From Diploscapter coronatus (taxonomy: Eukaryota > Nematoda > Chromadorea > Rhabditida > Rhabditidae): a stretch of 64,000 nucleotides of DNA. Made by a program: the position numbers and the translations under genes. Location of the stretch: NCBI GenBank assembly GCA_964036155.1, contig OZ038422.1:77089201-77153200 (forward strand). Reading direction: 5' to 3'. Numbering within the stretch: position 1 is the stretch's first letter; each line of letters opens with the position of its first letter. Positions 50,101-61,300 of this stretch are shown piece by piece. A model generated the notes under the pieces. It made no database searches. It was not told the DNA's origin and was given only the letters and a program-made list of their open reading frames with translations.

Positions 50101-50870
50101 CTTGTCAAAATTCTGATTCTGATGTTCACACAATCGGATTGTGGCTTATTGCTCTATTCTGTTTTAAAATACCGACTCTGAAATTTTATTTCCGCCCATT
50201 AATGCCCCCGTTATTATGCATTGTGCTTATTTGCTCTAATTTCTCACCCTTCTTATATAATCCTTTATGCTTTATCCTTGCCAGCTTCCTCTGAGGACCA
50301 CCAAAACATAAATAAACTAACCGTTCCATCTTTATTCTTTCCTCCTTTCTTTCTCTCCTCTCTTTCTTGTCTTTCATCTCTCCGAATTGGCTTCATCTGT
50401 GCAGCTTTTCCATGCCATTCCATGTCAAGAGTCGTTACTCTTCGCCCGTTCTTCAACCTAATTAATTCCTGCTTCAATTAGTCCGTTCTCAATGATAGAA
50501 TGTATGATTCATTTGAAAAGTGTTCGAAATTGAACTTTTGAGCATTTTCACTCATAGTTTCATTCGTTTTCATGGTCACTTTTTCTTTCACTACAACTTT
50601 ACAACTTTCAGAAAATATCTGGATATCCGGATGTAAATTTTGCAAAGGGTTACAATAGCCTAAAACTAAAGTATATATTTCTATAAAATTCTTTCATTTT
50701 TAGCATTTTTTCGTCTTCCTACCATTAGTCCTAATTTCTGCTATCCATAAACCCTGAGTAGAGCAAAGAGCGCGCATATCCCTGAAATCCCTCGGTCATG
50801 ATTGCCCAGCTCGGATTTCAGCGGTCCATTCTCGATTCCAGCTTTATCCCTGTTCAGTTCCTATGTCCGC

Positions 50871-50884
50871 GTGTGTGTGTGTGT
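50871..50884. repeat. (GT)n microsatellite
   Basis: Seven GT units upstream of the EGF gene. Confidence 0.85.
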
Positions 50885-51680
50885 TCATTCTGCTCATTAG
50901 TCCACTCCTTGTTGGGCAATTCTCCAGTCCCAGTCACTCGGACCGTGTGCTTACAATTTCGCTCCTATTCTTCCTTTCTTCCTCCCTCTTCCTCTGCATC
51001 TCTTTCATTCTAATTAGATTGCATATTATTGCACCCTTGAGATGCGAGAGCATTTCGTACAACTCCATCATGGTCAGGATGTTGGATTAAGCAGGAATAA
51101 TCCTATATTGAAGGCTAGGCAAGGGAAACCGTTTGAGATATTCGGAAGTAACCAGAATTCTCCACGAAAGACCCATGTGTCGTCCACTCATCCTGCGCTA
51201 GCAAGTGACAATTTCGTTAGGGCCTTTCTCTGCGTTTCTTGAATTCTCTCTATTCATGAGTTTCAAAATTAACCGAATTTTGCAAGGTTTTATGAACGTA
51301 CTATTTCTCTCTCTCCACTTCTTTCAATAATAATTCTAACATAATTTTCAAAGCCTCCCTAATTCTTCCACACTTTTTCATACTACAATTTTCATGCTGT
51401 CCAAATTTCCTTTCTCCTCCTTCACACATGTGCACATGCTAATTTTATATCTTCGCGCATTTTCATTTGCAACCGCTTTGTGCTTCTCTCTCTAGGGATA
51501 GATTTTCTATTTTTATGATTCGCAACGAAACAAATGTTTTTGCAATTCATCTCATCAACAATTTCGGAGTTGCACTTTTTCCCTTATTTCATCAATCGCA
51601 TAGTATCAAATTATATTTAATTGAAATGTCTAAGTCTAATAAATTATAAACTTTCAGAGATCACTCCCAATTCTTCAAAA

Positions 51681-53985
51681 ATGGCCCCATCTTGTCTTCT
51701 ATGGTTTGTTCTGTTGGTGCCCTTGGCAAGTTGTTTGATGGACGAAACTCGACCTCTGCGACCTGAGGACTGCAAAAACAACGCCAATTTTATCGATGTA
51801 AGGATTAACAATGAGAAAGTGAAATTTACGCTTTTTTACTTGATCAAGTGAATATTGAAGATCAAGGAACTTTTATCTATTTTTTCGTGCTAGAATAGTA
51901 TAATCAGCAATGGAAATAACTTCATTATATTTGGTTTAAGAAATTCCTGGTTATGATTTCCAGAGAAAGTTGTATTAGATTTTCTCCCGCAAAATCGCAA
52001 TTCACTCCCATTTCACACCGCGATATTTCCTGCCAAAAACCACCGTTTCTTTCACTCTTTTGCCTTGTCTGCCCAATTTCGCCTAATTGTCAATGTTCTG
52101 GGTGTGTTTTTGCGGTTCAGTGCCTGCAAATGGGCATGTTCCCAGATTTTCTGGGACATTTTTGACCGGTCAATCCCTCTTCTTCTCCCTTCCAACCACC
52201 TGGGCTCCCAATTAGTTCTTTCCATAAGCTGAAGAGCATAGATATTGTCTCAGATAGTATGCAAATTAGAGAGAATGTAGAGAAACATGACACATGTTCT
52301 TGTTACGGTCTTTTCTGTAGAAGATAGAGGATTAAAGAGATCCACAAAAAGGCTGGGTTTGAAGTGGTGAATTTTTGGGATGAGCAAAATGAATGGCTAA
52401 GGACCCTTTTGAAGTGGGATTAACCTGCCAAAGCATGAGATTTATGCACAGAAATGTCAATTGTTCTTTGTAGATGTCATAATAATTGAGAAATCGATAG
52501 AATATTGACTCTAAAGATATTTAAAAGTCAATTTTATTTTCATGGTTGAAGATATGTTGATCTTGGTACTGAATTGACAATTTTCTGAGTTTCGTGGTCC
52601 AGATTTATTTAAATTTGCGATATATTGCATCCTTATGAGGATCAACTAAGTAATGCTACTACATATGGAAAAGTCAATATTTCAAAACGAATAACTTTTA
52701 AATTTAGGGTCAATGCAACTGCACATTGGCGTACATCGGCCGTACCTGCGAGGAGCCGAAGTGTTTGAACGGAGTGCCACAAAGACTGAATGGCAAGGAA
52801 CGCTGTTCCTGCAGGAAAGGGTTTGCAGGAGCTAGATGTGAACTCGTCAAGTCCTGCGAACCTGGGAAAGGTAGGCTGGTTTAATTTCTGAAACAAAATT
52901 CTAAAATAGTTTATATGTATATCTAGCTACATATGTAGAGAGGTTGATAGAAAACATGCTAAATTTACAGCTTAAAACTTAAATGCATATTGCACTGTAA
53001 ACTAAAAGCAATGAAGATCAGAATTTTCTGAGCATAAAATTCATTTTTCACAAATAAAAATCACTACGAAGTAATTATGAAGCCTCGTTTTCAGGAAAAC
53101 TGAAGAACGGCAAATGCGAATGTGAACGGGGATATACTGGCCTAAGATGTGAAGAGAGTCCTTGCCAGAACGGCTACCCAGTGCCTGGTGAAGTGAATTT
53201 CTGTCTTTGTGAAAATGGGTGAGTTAACTTTTATGTTTAATGTTAATGGGGGGTTATTGCGCAATCGGAACGCAATCAGAATAATTCAATTACACATTTA
53301 TAGGTGGACCGGCAATTTTTGCGACGTGGAGCTCATCTGCGAACACGGAGGATTCGTGGATAGCGTAAGTTATTTGGTAAATTTCGTCTAACGCCAAAAA
53401 TCGACTTCAATTTGAACCAGGAATAATATAAGATCCCTTGATCTATTATGACATATTGATGCAATGAAGTTGAGCTTCAATTTAATTTATAACAATGTTA
53501 CCCTGACTGAACTTGCTTATTCAAATTTGGCATTTTCTACAACAACTAAGTTGAATTTTCGTATTTCAGAACAACGAATGCAGCTGCCGAAATGGCTATG
53601 CCGGAATGTATTGTGAATTGTGCGATATCGGCTACATCAAGGAGCACGGAGTTTGCGTTTCTCAGGTAACTGTTTTCAGGATATTCAAAAATTTAGGACT
53701 TGAAGCGTTCTATCAATTTTTCACAGCATCTTTTTAAGTTTTAAATCTTTCAAATGCCTGATTTCTGTCTGACTATTTTATTTTGAGGTCTCCGAAGCCT
53801 CGATGTCCCAGTCCTCCCTTACCGATTACCCCTTCACCTGGTCTCTGGTGTTGATTTGCGTCGGAGCAGCCACGACCCTCCTTGCACTGGTCGGAGTGAT
53901 GACCATCGTCGTCAAAAAGTGGAAATCCAAACCCAGCCGAGTCTCGTCTGTGCAGGGCGATGGAGACAGGGGAACTGACGTCTAA
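51681..53985 (+). CDS. Single-pass membrane protein with EGF-like repeats
   Basis: Six exons: 51681-51797, 52708-52870, 53095-53218, 53304-53364, 53570-53665, 53788-53985. Product 252 residues. Signal peptide about 1-19. About four short EGF-like modules follow, with characteristic C-x-C and aromatic-x-G-x-x-C spacing: AYIGRTCEE, GFAGARCEL, GYTGLRCEE, GWTGNFCDV and GYAGMYCEL. A transmembrane helix lies at about 206-229, then a KKWKSK stop-transfer and a cytosolic tail of some 20 residues. There is no DSL domain, so it is not a canonical Notch ligand. It is probably a cell-surface adhesion or signalling protein; no specific orthologue is claimed. The ATG is 24 bases after a CTTTCAG acceptor. 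The 910-base first intron is the largest. Confidence 0.9.
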
Positions 53986-54902
53986 AATTGGTTAAAAATG
54001 CGATTTGGTGTGGTGATTCAATTAGTTCGAAGAAGATGATGCACTAGGAAAATAGAATCATTATGTTAAATCATGAATCATAGGTTTTTGAGCTAAGGAT
54101 AATTTTCCTGAGAATCTCAAGGATTATTTTTAAGATTTAAGTTTGTCAAAATCTATTAATTTCTACTAAATTCTTCAATCACGAAAGAACGAATAGTTCT
54201 TAATTTACTTCAATGATTTTTATGTACTGATTCTCGATTCTGACGAATTTCTCCAACAATGCACGACTAGTCCGATTTTTTTAAATCTTAAAAATTTGCT
54301 GATATTCAGTTTTTTAATCTTCGAACTGAATTTTGTCTAATTGATCTTAGTCTAAGATTTCTTATTCTCCCTTTTTGAGCTGATCTTCGTTCATTTTTTA
54401 CTACTGACAATCAAAACAATGACTTTCATTCTTGCAACACACCACCTCATGTGATAATTGTGTATCTTTCCACAACTTTCAATTTTTAATTAAATTTGCT
54501 AAATTATGCAAAATGCATTTTAATTGTAAGTTTTCTGCAAATTTTCCCAGCTCTTCATACTGGTATGAACATTTGGCTGCTTTCAGCGACTTTCATCTCG
54601 AATACCCTAATTTTGTCGATTTTCGTAATCATCATTTAACAACTACATTTTCAGTTACCTCGATTGTAAAATCATTTTTTAAGTTGAAATTTTATATTCT
54701 AAAATTATCACGATGCATAATAAATTTTATGATATTATTTCATACGAGAGTTCGTCCTAACTCAATAGCTTTATTCCGTTCAAGATTCTGAACTAGTTCT
54801 TCTACTTTATGCACAAAACTAATGAACAAAAATCCAAGACTAAAGCTGTACATTCTGAAGATTTGAAATTGCATGAGATCAAGCTTTTAAAAGTCCAAGA
54901 AA
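53986..54902. other. Convergent 3' region between EGF and Cys/Gly-rich genes
   Basis: The two genes face tail to tail. AATAAA at 54719-54724 may serve the EGF gene (long 3' UTR), and AATAAA on the minus strand at 54770-54775 the opposite gene. Contains one GCTGATCTTC word (54379-54388). No exon seen. Confidence 0.5.
54770..54775 (-). promoter_or_regulatory. Polyadenylation signal, Cys/Gly-rich secreted protein
   Basis: AATAAA on the minus strand about 130 bases past the TAA stop. Confidence 0.5.
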
Positions 54903-56888
54903 TTACTTCCCAAGAGCCCTCTGCCAAACATCCAAGCCAGGAAATGCGACTGCCTGTCCGGTCATGAATCCAGTATTGGCTAGTGGCACGCCCACCCCGA
55001 AGGTATGTTGCACATTGCCCTCCTTGTAATCCACACCGACGTGGTCGTTTATGCCGAAGTACGAACCGACCTGAAGATCATTAGAGTTTGGAAAGATAGA
55101 AATATTCGATCTCCTTCATTTGCTTTTCTTTTAGATTGTGACAAAAATGATCATGTATTGAGGATTTTTACAAGGCTTTAACTAGGTTTAAATAATCAAT
55201 TCCCAGGATAAATTTCTTTGGGTAAACCCTATTTAAACAGTGGAAAACTCACATGGTACCCATTGTCAACATTCAATTTATGAGCTCTGGGTCCTGTCAA
55301 TGGGAAGGAAACAACATTGTGCTGACCGCCCTCCACACCTAATGATTGAACCAACGGGACCGACCAGCCATTCTGAATTCATTTTTCCAATTGAAATTTA
55401 GACTTCCTACTTTATATCCATATTTCCCATCGACCCAATTGGCACCGGCTTCCATGTTTTGGGACCAGTAATCTCTGAAAATTCATTAAACTTATTGAGA
55501 TAAGAATGGTAGTATTCAAAGGCTCCCAGCACTTTTCTTCAATTTAGAAAGTAAATTACTCATTTTTAAGAGAAAAAAAACATTCATAGAACGAGATAAA
55601 TATCAAACGTGATAAATATCTTTTCCTATTTTAGAAATAAGCTGACCATGTTGGGAGAATATACTCATTTTCGTTGAAGTGTACTCAAATTCTAACCTAA
55701 CTCCAACTCCACTCGAAAATCCTCCCCCCCAAGCCCCAAATGGAATGTTCGCGTTCACTCCGACACCAACTGCCCCTTCTTCATTTATCGGGTAATAAGG
55801 TATCCCTTTCACATCTACAGTGCCGAGATTAAGTCCGACCTGAAATCCTCAAATACTAAGTAATTCTGATTCATAATAGACTGGATTATGGAGTAAAAAT
55901 ATTCACGATTTAAAACCTTCAAACTCTAAAATTTAGTCAGCTATAATTGTAATGAACTTACACCAGAACTGAAAGAATTTCCAATAGCAGCTAGAGGATC
56001 TCCTTTAGGAAGAAACTGACTGCAGTCGCGAAAATATGAAGCACATCGTCCTGCATTCCCGGCGGTGATGTGGTTTTGCTGACAGTGCTAAAGTACAATT
56101 TTTGTTGGAAATTTGCCTAACCTCATTTAAGCATCTTAAAATATTCAATATCATGATATCGTGAGAAAAAGGTTGATCTTCATTAGTTTATTTGACATTT
56201 ACCTTTCTGACTAGCGGAGCCACTTTTATGCATTTCTCTTTTAGAATTGCCGCATCTTCTGATGCTTTCGCAGCCTAAATTTTTTGATCTTTGAAAAAAT
56301 TAAAGACACTAGCCTTTTCATTGAACTCCCTATTAACATTTTCAGCCGAATCTTCCTCTTCTAAATGGGCACTTCGATGCTTTGAATGGCTGCAGTTTTT
56401 AGATTCAATATTTGTTCAAAATTAATATTCTTTACGTGGTAGATTTCGTAGAGGTCCACAAATCTTCATCTGGAAAAGGCACATCCTGTCTTTCCCTCGT
56501 CTTCATTGTGGTGCTTGGTGTCACCAAAGTTGGGTAGAATCGAGTTGTAGTTGACGGTGATATTGTTGTTACCGGGGCTGTGGCCATTACTTAAATATTC
56601 TTTTTAGTTTTCTCGAAATTTTGAAATCTTACTAAAAGTAAAACAGTGGAAACTTTGTAAAAAAGACCTTACCCCTCTCATATTCTTCCCTTAGTTTTCT
56701 CCTTCGTATCGAATCACATAATGCTAGTTCAGGATTTTTCTCACAAGCCCTTTGAGCGAGTTCATCCTTATCGAAATCGGTTGCAAACCCTGATTTTTTC
56801 ATAATATTTTTCTCATAATTATTTTACCTTTCACATAAACGATAATGCAAAGATTATAGATACAAAATAGGAAAATTGACGTTTTCAT
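54903..56888 (-). CDS. Secreted cysteine- and glycine-rich protein, unknown family
   Basis: Ten exons: 56828-56888, 56673-56789, 56436-56589, 56314-56389, 56203-56274, 55962-56087, 55697-55839, 55411-55474, 55253-55372, 54903-55070. Product 366 residues. Signal peptide about 1-20. Then a charged segment with Cys36 and Cys45, a Thr/Ser/Pro-rich linker around 60-110, a four-cysteine module (Cys151, 162, 175, 182, including GRCASYFRDCSQF), and a Gly/aromatic-rich C-terminal half with INDHVGVDYKEG and FGVGVPLANTG. It is probably secreted or extracellular, as in some nematode-restricted families, but I assign no function. Intron 1 is 38 bases. Intron 4 is 39 bases and starts with GC; a GT alternative would break the frame. 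Confidence 0.83.
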
Positions 56889-58302
56889 GGAGTAGTAAAA
56901 ATAACTTGGAGATAGTAAATCGATAGAATGATGATGAAAATTGTGATGAGACCAGGTGAGAGTAAAAGGAGTTGATTGCAAATTGCATGACGCCCTGCTT
57001 GTGATATGTCATAATTCAGTCTCTCGAGAAAAATGAAAGAATAACAGTTTTCGTCGTCAGGCATATTTTGACACAAGAATTTCATTGTCGTTACAACGAA
57101 TAGTGAAATTATGATACCATTGTCTTAGACGCATTAATATAGCTGTTACATGTTATTGCATAAGCAGCAATAATGATTTGTGGTCATTGGTGATAGTTTA
57201 TGGATAAGCTGAACATTATCATGATGTACTTCATGTATTTTTTAATCAGACTCAATTTCAAATGATTTTTGTTCCTAAGAAACTTCGACATTCGGCTTCA
57301 AATTAAGATCAGCATAAAGTAGTTGGAGGTGCATATAGTTAAATTCCTTTTTAACCACTAAAATTCAAGTTGAATTCATTTCTTTATTATTTACGCATAT
57401 TTTTCTTACATCACGATGAAACGCGGCGATAATGACGGCTTTCACGGTGGACGTATTTATAAGTTCCATCGGCAAGCTTCCAAAAATGGAAGAATGGAAA
57501 GCGAATCTGGCGAGATGAAGCCATTAGCTTTCAGATTGACACGGGAGAAAGCATGGATGAAGCCGAAGAAAGAGATGAGAGAAAGCAATCTGGAAAATAC
57601 AGATGGAGAAATAGCTTTGGAAAAGAAAATTCAGGAATTTCTTTAGTCTGTCCAACACTGTTTCTTCTCGTATTTCCCAGGTACGCAAGAAAGAGATGAT
57701 GGCGGACAGATAAATGCGTTGCATGGTCAATTCGAGGCAAAGGGCAAAAGCCCGGTGACAGGTTCGGCCATGGATTTCTTAGAAGACTTTTCTCGGGTTT
57801 TATATCTTGTACGATGAAGAGATATCATTCAATCTTATTTGCCTCTTTTTATTCCATATCTTCCTTCCTCTCGAAGTTTGTAAAATACTGAAATATATCC
57901 ATCGAGTTTAGCAAGTTGAAATTTCCTTTGAGAGCCTCGTGAAAATCGTGGACATTTAAATGTTTAGAAGATAAAATTCGAATGCTACATATCTTCTGTG
58001 AATGATTTTATGATTCAGTGATAACATATCATGTCTATGTTGCTATATGGTGATAGCATTCTTCCAGCTTTCTCCTACAACCACAATTGAGGTCATTTCA
58101 CCGTTTGATTCCACCCTGGCTTCATCATTTTTTCACCTCCCACTTTCCCTTCGTCTTTTTCTCTTTTCCCATTCGAGATTTCGATTGTTATTCCTATTCC
58201 TTGTCTTATCGTTATCTGTCCGTTATCAATTAGCTATTAGATTCCTTTTCAGATCTCGACCTTCTTGTCTGAGAGAAAATTCATTAATTTCAGCTGGTAA
58301 TT
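56889..58302. other. Divergent intergenic region
   Basis: Head-to-head spacing between the Cys/Gly-rich gene (-) and the PAN gene (+), so it should hold both promoters. It contains a coding-like ORF at 57416-57646. The rest is AT-rich with nothing recognisable. Confidence 0.5.
57416..57646 (+). CDS. Possible small basic protein, 76 codons
   Basis: Open frame beginning MKRGDNDGFHGGRIYK, rich in Lys, Glu and Arg, with no recognised domain. An alternative model splices after GGC (GTATTT donor at about 57450) to an acceptor TTTCCCAG near 57680. That joins a frame with ERDDGGQINALHG and SAMDFLEDFSRV, giving a protein of about 55 residues. Both could be chance in purine-rich DNA. Confidence 0.25.
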   Translation: MKRGDNDGFHGGRIYKFHRQASKNGRMESESGEMKPLAFRLTREKAWMKPKKEMRESNLENTDGEIALEKKIQEFL

Positions 58303-61300
58303 ATGCTATTTCTAAATATTGGAGTGACAATATTATCATCGTTAATAATTGGAGTTATTTACGCGCAGGATGATCCGAAAGGTAAGTTATTGTATTTTGA
58401 ATAAAAATCACGAAGCCACATTATAATTTAAGAGAAAAATGATGCAAAGCAAACTTGTTTTATTTTCAGTACTCCGTCCCTGCTTCGAGAGATACGCTAA
58501 TTATCATCTTGTGAATTCGCATCCTTATCATACCGAATATCACATGAAGAAGGAAGAGGACTGTCTCATGTTCTGTGCGCAGACTGCGGTATTTTTCCAA
58601 AATTTTTCTGATTTATTTTCGGAAATTTCAGTCCCGTTGCCGTTCAGTAGTCTACGATACATTCGGTCATGTCTGTCATTTCTTCCTGGATGACTCATTG
58701 GCTCTGACTGTTTTCTCCCCGAAGATGATATTCCTCCGGGTCGCTAATACTGAATGCTTACGTGAGTTTTTATTTCATAAATTTCATCACGCTCAATTTC
58801 TGTTATAAAACTATCATTCATAACGAAAAATTGTCAAATTTTTAGCGATTTTTATTAATCACTTTTTGAAATGCCTGAAACCATGGATAAAATTTGTTTT
58901 CAGAAGAGAAGCTCCTGAGAACCGAGATTTCAGGAGGAATGAATTCAGAATCCTCCCTAACTTTACCATCTTCTTCGTCCGATGTTCTACCGCCATCTTT
59001 CGGCATTTCCTCCGATTCTCCCGACAAAGTTCTATCGTCAGCCAACATAGCTGAACTCAACCCGGCCGCAGTACCACCTCTGCCTCCTACTGACTACGAT
59101 CTTCTGCAGGCTGCCGCTAAAAATGCTAACTTTGGACAGACGAATGGCATCGATCAGCATATTAGTTCTGTTGAGGTAAGATATATATATATGTATATAT
59201 TCTTTTTGAAACTCAGGGAGATACAGAAACTGATTATCTTCAATTCAGAATATTTAATACGGAACATATGATATATTTTTGAATTACATTCTGGGAATTT
59301 ATATCACGAAGGAAACACTATGGCATGAATTATAACTTTAGGATATACAGAATACGGAAACAGCAACTCCTCAGCTGGTGTCGGACCAGCAGTTGCAGAC
59401 CGTTTCTGAGAAACCGGATTCGCTCGGATCGATCGACGATCGACTCACGTCTCTCTCCGCGGAACTCGCTGACTTGTCCACCATTCCTCTGGAAGATACG
59501 CAGTTTACAGGTAACTTTCACAAAAGACATTTCATTGTAATCTGAATCATCTTCATAGAATAAAATCATTGTTCCAGTCTCTTTGAAAATACAGCCCCTG
59601 CAGGTATTTTATCGAAAAACTCAAAAACAAACATAAACTGTGTTTGTTTATCCGTTATTTTTCTTGGCTGTCAAATATTTGGGAAAACCAGGCAAAAATT
59701 GCCTTTAAATTTCATCAAATTTGAAACTGATCTTCACGGATCTGAAGTGAATTTTGATTTGAATATTTTAGGGTCTTTCGACGAAGAACCGAAAGACAAG
59801 AGCAACGAAATACTTCGCGATCTGGCAGGAACTGAAGAAGCTGAAAAGAGATGGACAGATTCGTTAAGTGCTATCAAGAAGAAGCCTGTGGATGAGAAGG
59901 TATTTGTAAACGAAATTTAAAATCATTTCCTAATTCCTTCTTCAAAATTATTAACTAGAATGAAAACTCTTCATTTTCAAAGCTGTTGCAAAATAACTGG
60001 CTTTTCAAGGACTAAAAGAAATTTCGTCTCATCTATTTCTTGATCATCAATCAATCGAATTTCCTGATAATCGAAAGTCGAGAAATCTCGATTTCTCACA
60101 AATATTATCGATAAAAAGATATGTCGAAAATGATGAAGTGAAAAGGAAATTCCTCGTTTTCTTCCATTTTTGTCTCTTGCAGAGAGAATTTTCAGAAGAA
60201 GGATAGTGAACAGCTGGTGGAAGATAACTTCGACAAGGAATTCAATGAGAAATTGGGTAGGACAGTAAAAAGTCGAAATTTTTGCAAGTTTCATTTAACT
60301 CTAATGAAATAATGTATAAATTTCAAGATAAATCAGGATAAAAACGAGAACATTTTTAGGAGAACACATGAATTCCTTCGAAATTCTGAAAGGAAAATAC
60401 GAAACGATTGGAGGAAATTCGTTCGAAGACGAAAAATCTAACAAATTCGACAAAATGAGCATGAAAATGAAGAAGCGGAGACATGATCATGTAATCTAAA
60501 ATATAGTTTTTAGCTATGATTTTTTTCAGAAAGATGGAGCTAAATTGATCAAATTTGACGCTGACAATGCTATAAAAAAGAAGGAAATCAGGCGAAAACC
60601 GAGTAATAAAGAATCGGAGGTAGGTTATTTTATCATAAAACCATAAAAAATGAATCTTAATTTTGAAGAGGCTGATCTTCGTTATTTTTTTTTAAATAAA
60701 GTGAAAGTTATAGCGCTGTTCTTCTTTCCTTTATTTCAATTTCTTAACTTCAAGAGAAAATCGCTCATAATTGAATTATGAATATCTTTCAGGGAACAAT
60801 CAAGGATAGCTACATCAAGAAGGCCAAATCATTCGCCATGAATTTGCTCGTTAATGACGCTGAAACTAGTCGACAGCAAAAGGAAATTGAAGATCAGCTT
60901 GAAATGATCGAAATGCCGAGGGAAGCTGATCAAATTGAAGCAATGCAGGTTGAACCAGCAAGTGAAGCTCAGGAAGTACAGGAGGAGAAGGTCAAGAGGA
61001 AGGATTGGATGAGTGGTAAGGAACTTCGAAGATTTCTATATTTTATTAGAAGCGCGTTTTCTAATTGAAAAAAAACAAGCTTTGCTTTAAGATAGAAGAT
61101 AAGGCATCTGAAAATTCTGAAGAAAATGAAAGTCCATTATCCGACTAAAATCTTTCTTAGAGCAAAACTAAGATCTGAAACTTTTGTTGAAGGAATACGG
61201 TGTTCCTTCTAGAGATTATCTGTAATTTTAGGTTGTGAAAAAGGCGAACGAAACGTTTGGTTAAGCTTCGAAAATAGCTTGAATGTGGAAGAAGGAGAAG

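Larger units (their letters stand above)
42671..51680. other. 9 kb gene-poor region between GPCPD1-like and EGF genes
   Basis: No supported multi-exon gene. Contains an inverted repeat just after the GPCPD1-like stop (42763-42889), a small palindromic element (45966-46020), a GC-box-like word (47112-47124), a GT microsatellite (50871-50884) and a coding-like 48-codon ORF (45315-45461). Frames at 43883-44208 and 51042-51242 are open but lack splice sites or domains. Much of it may be regulatory DNA of the EGF gene or untranslated sequence. Confidence 0.55.
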
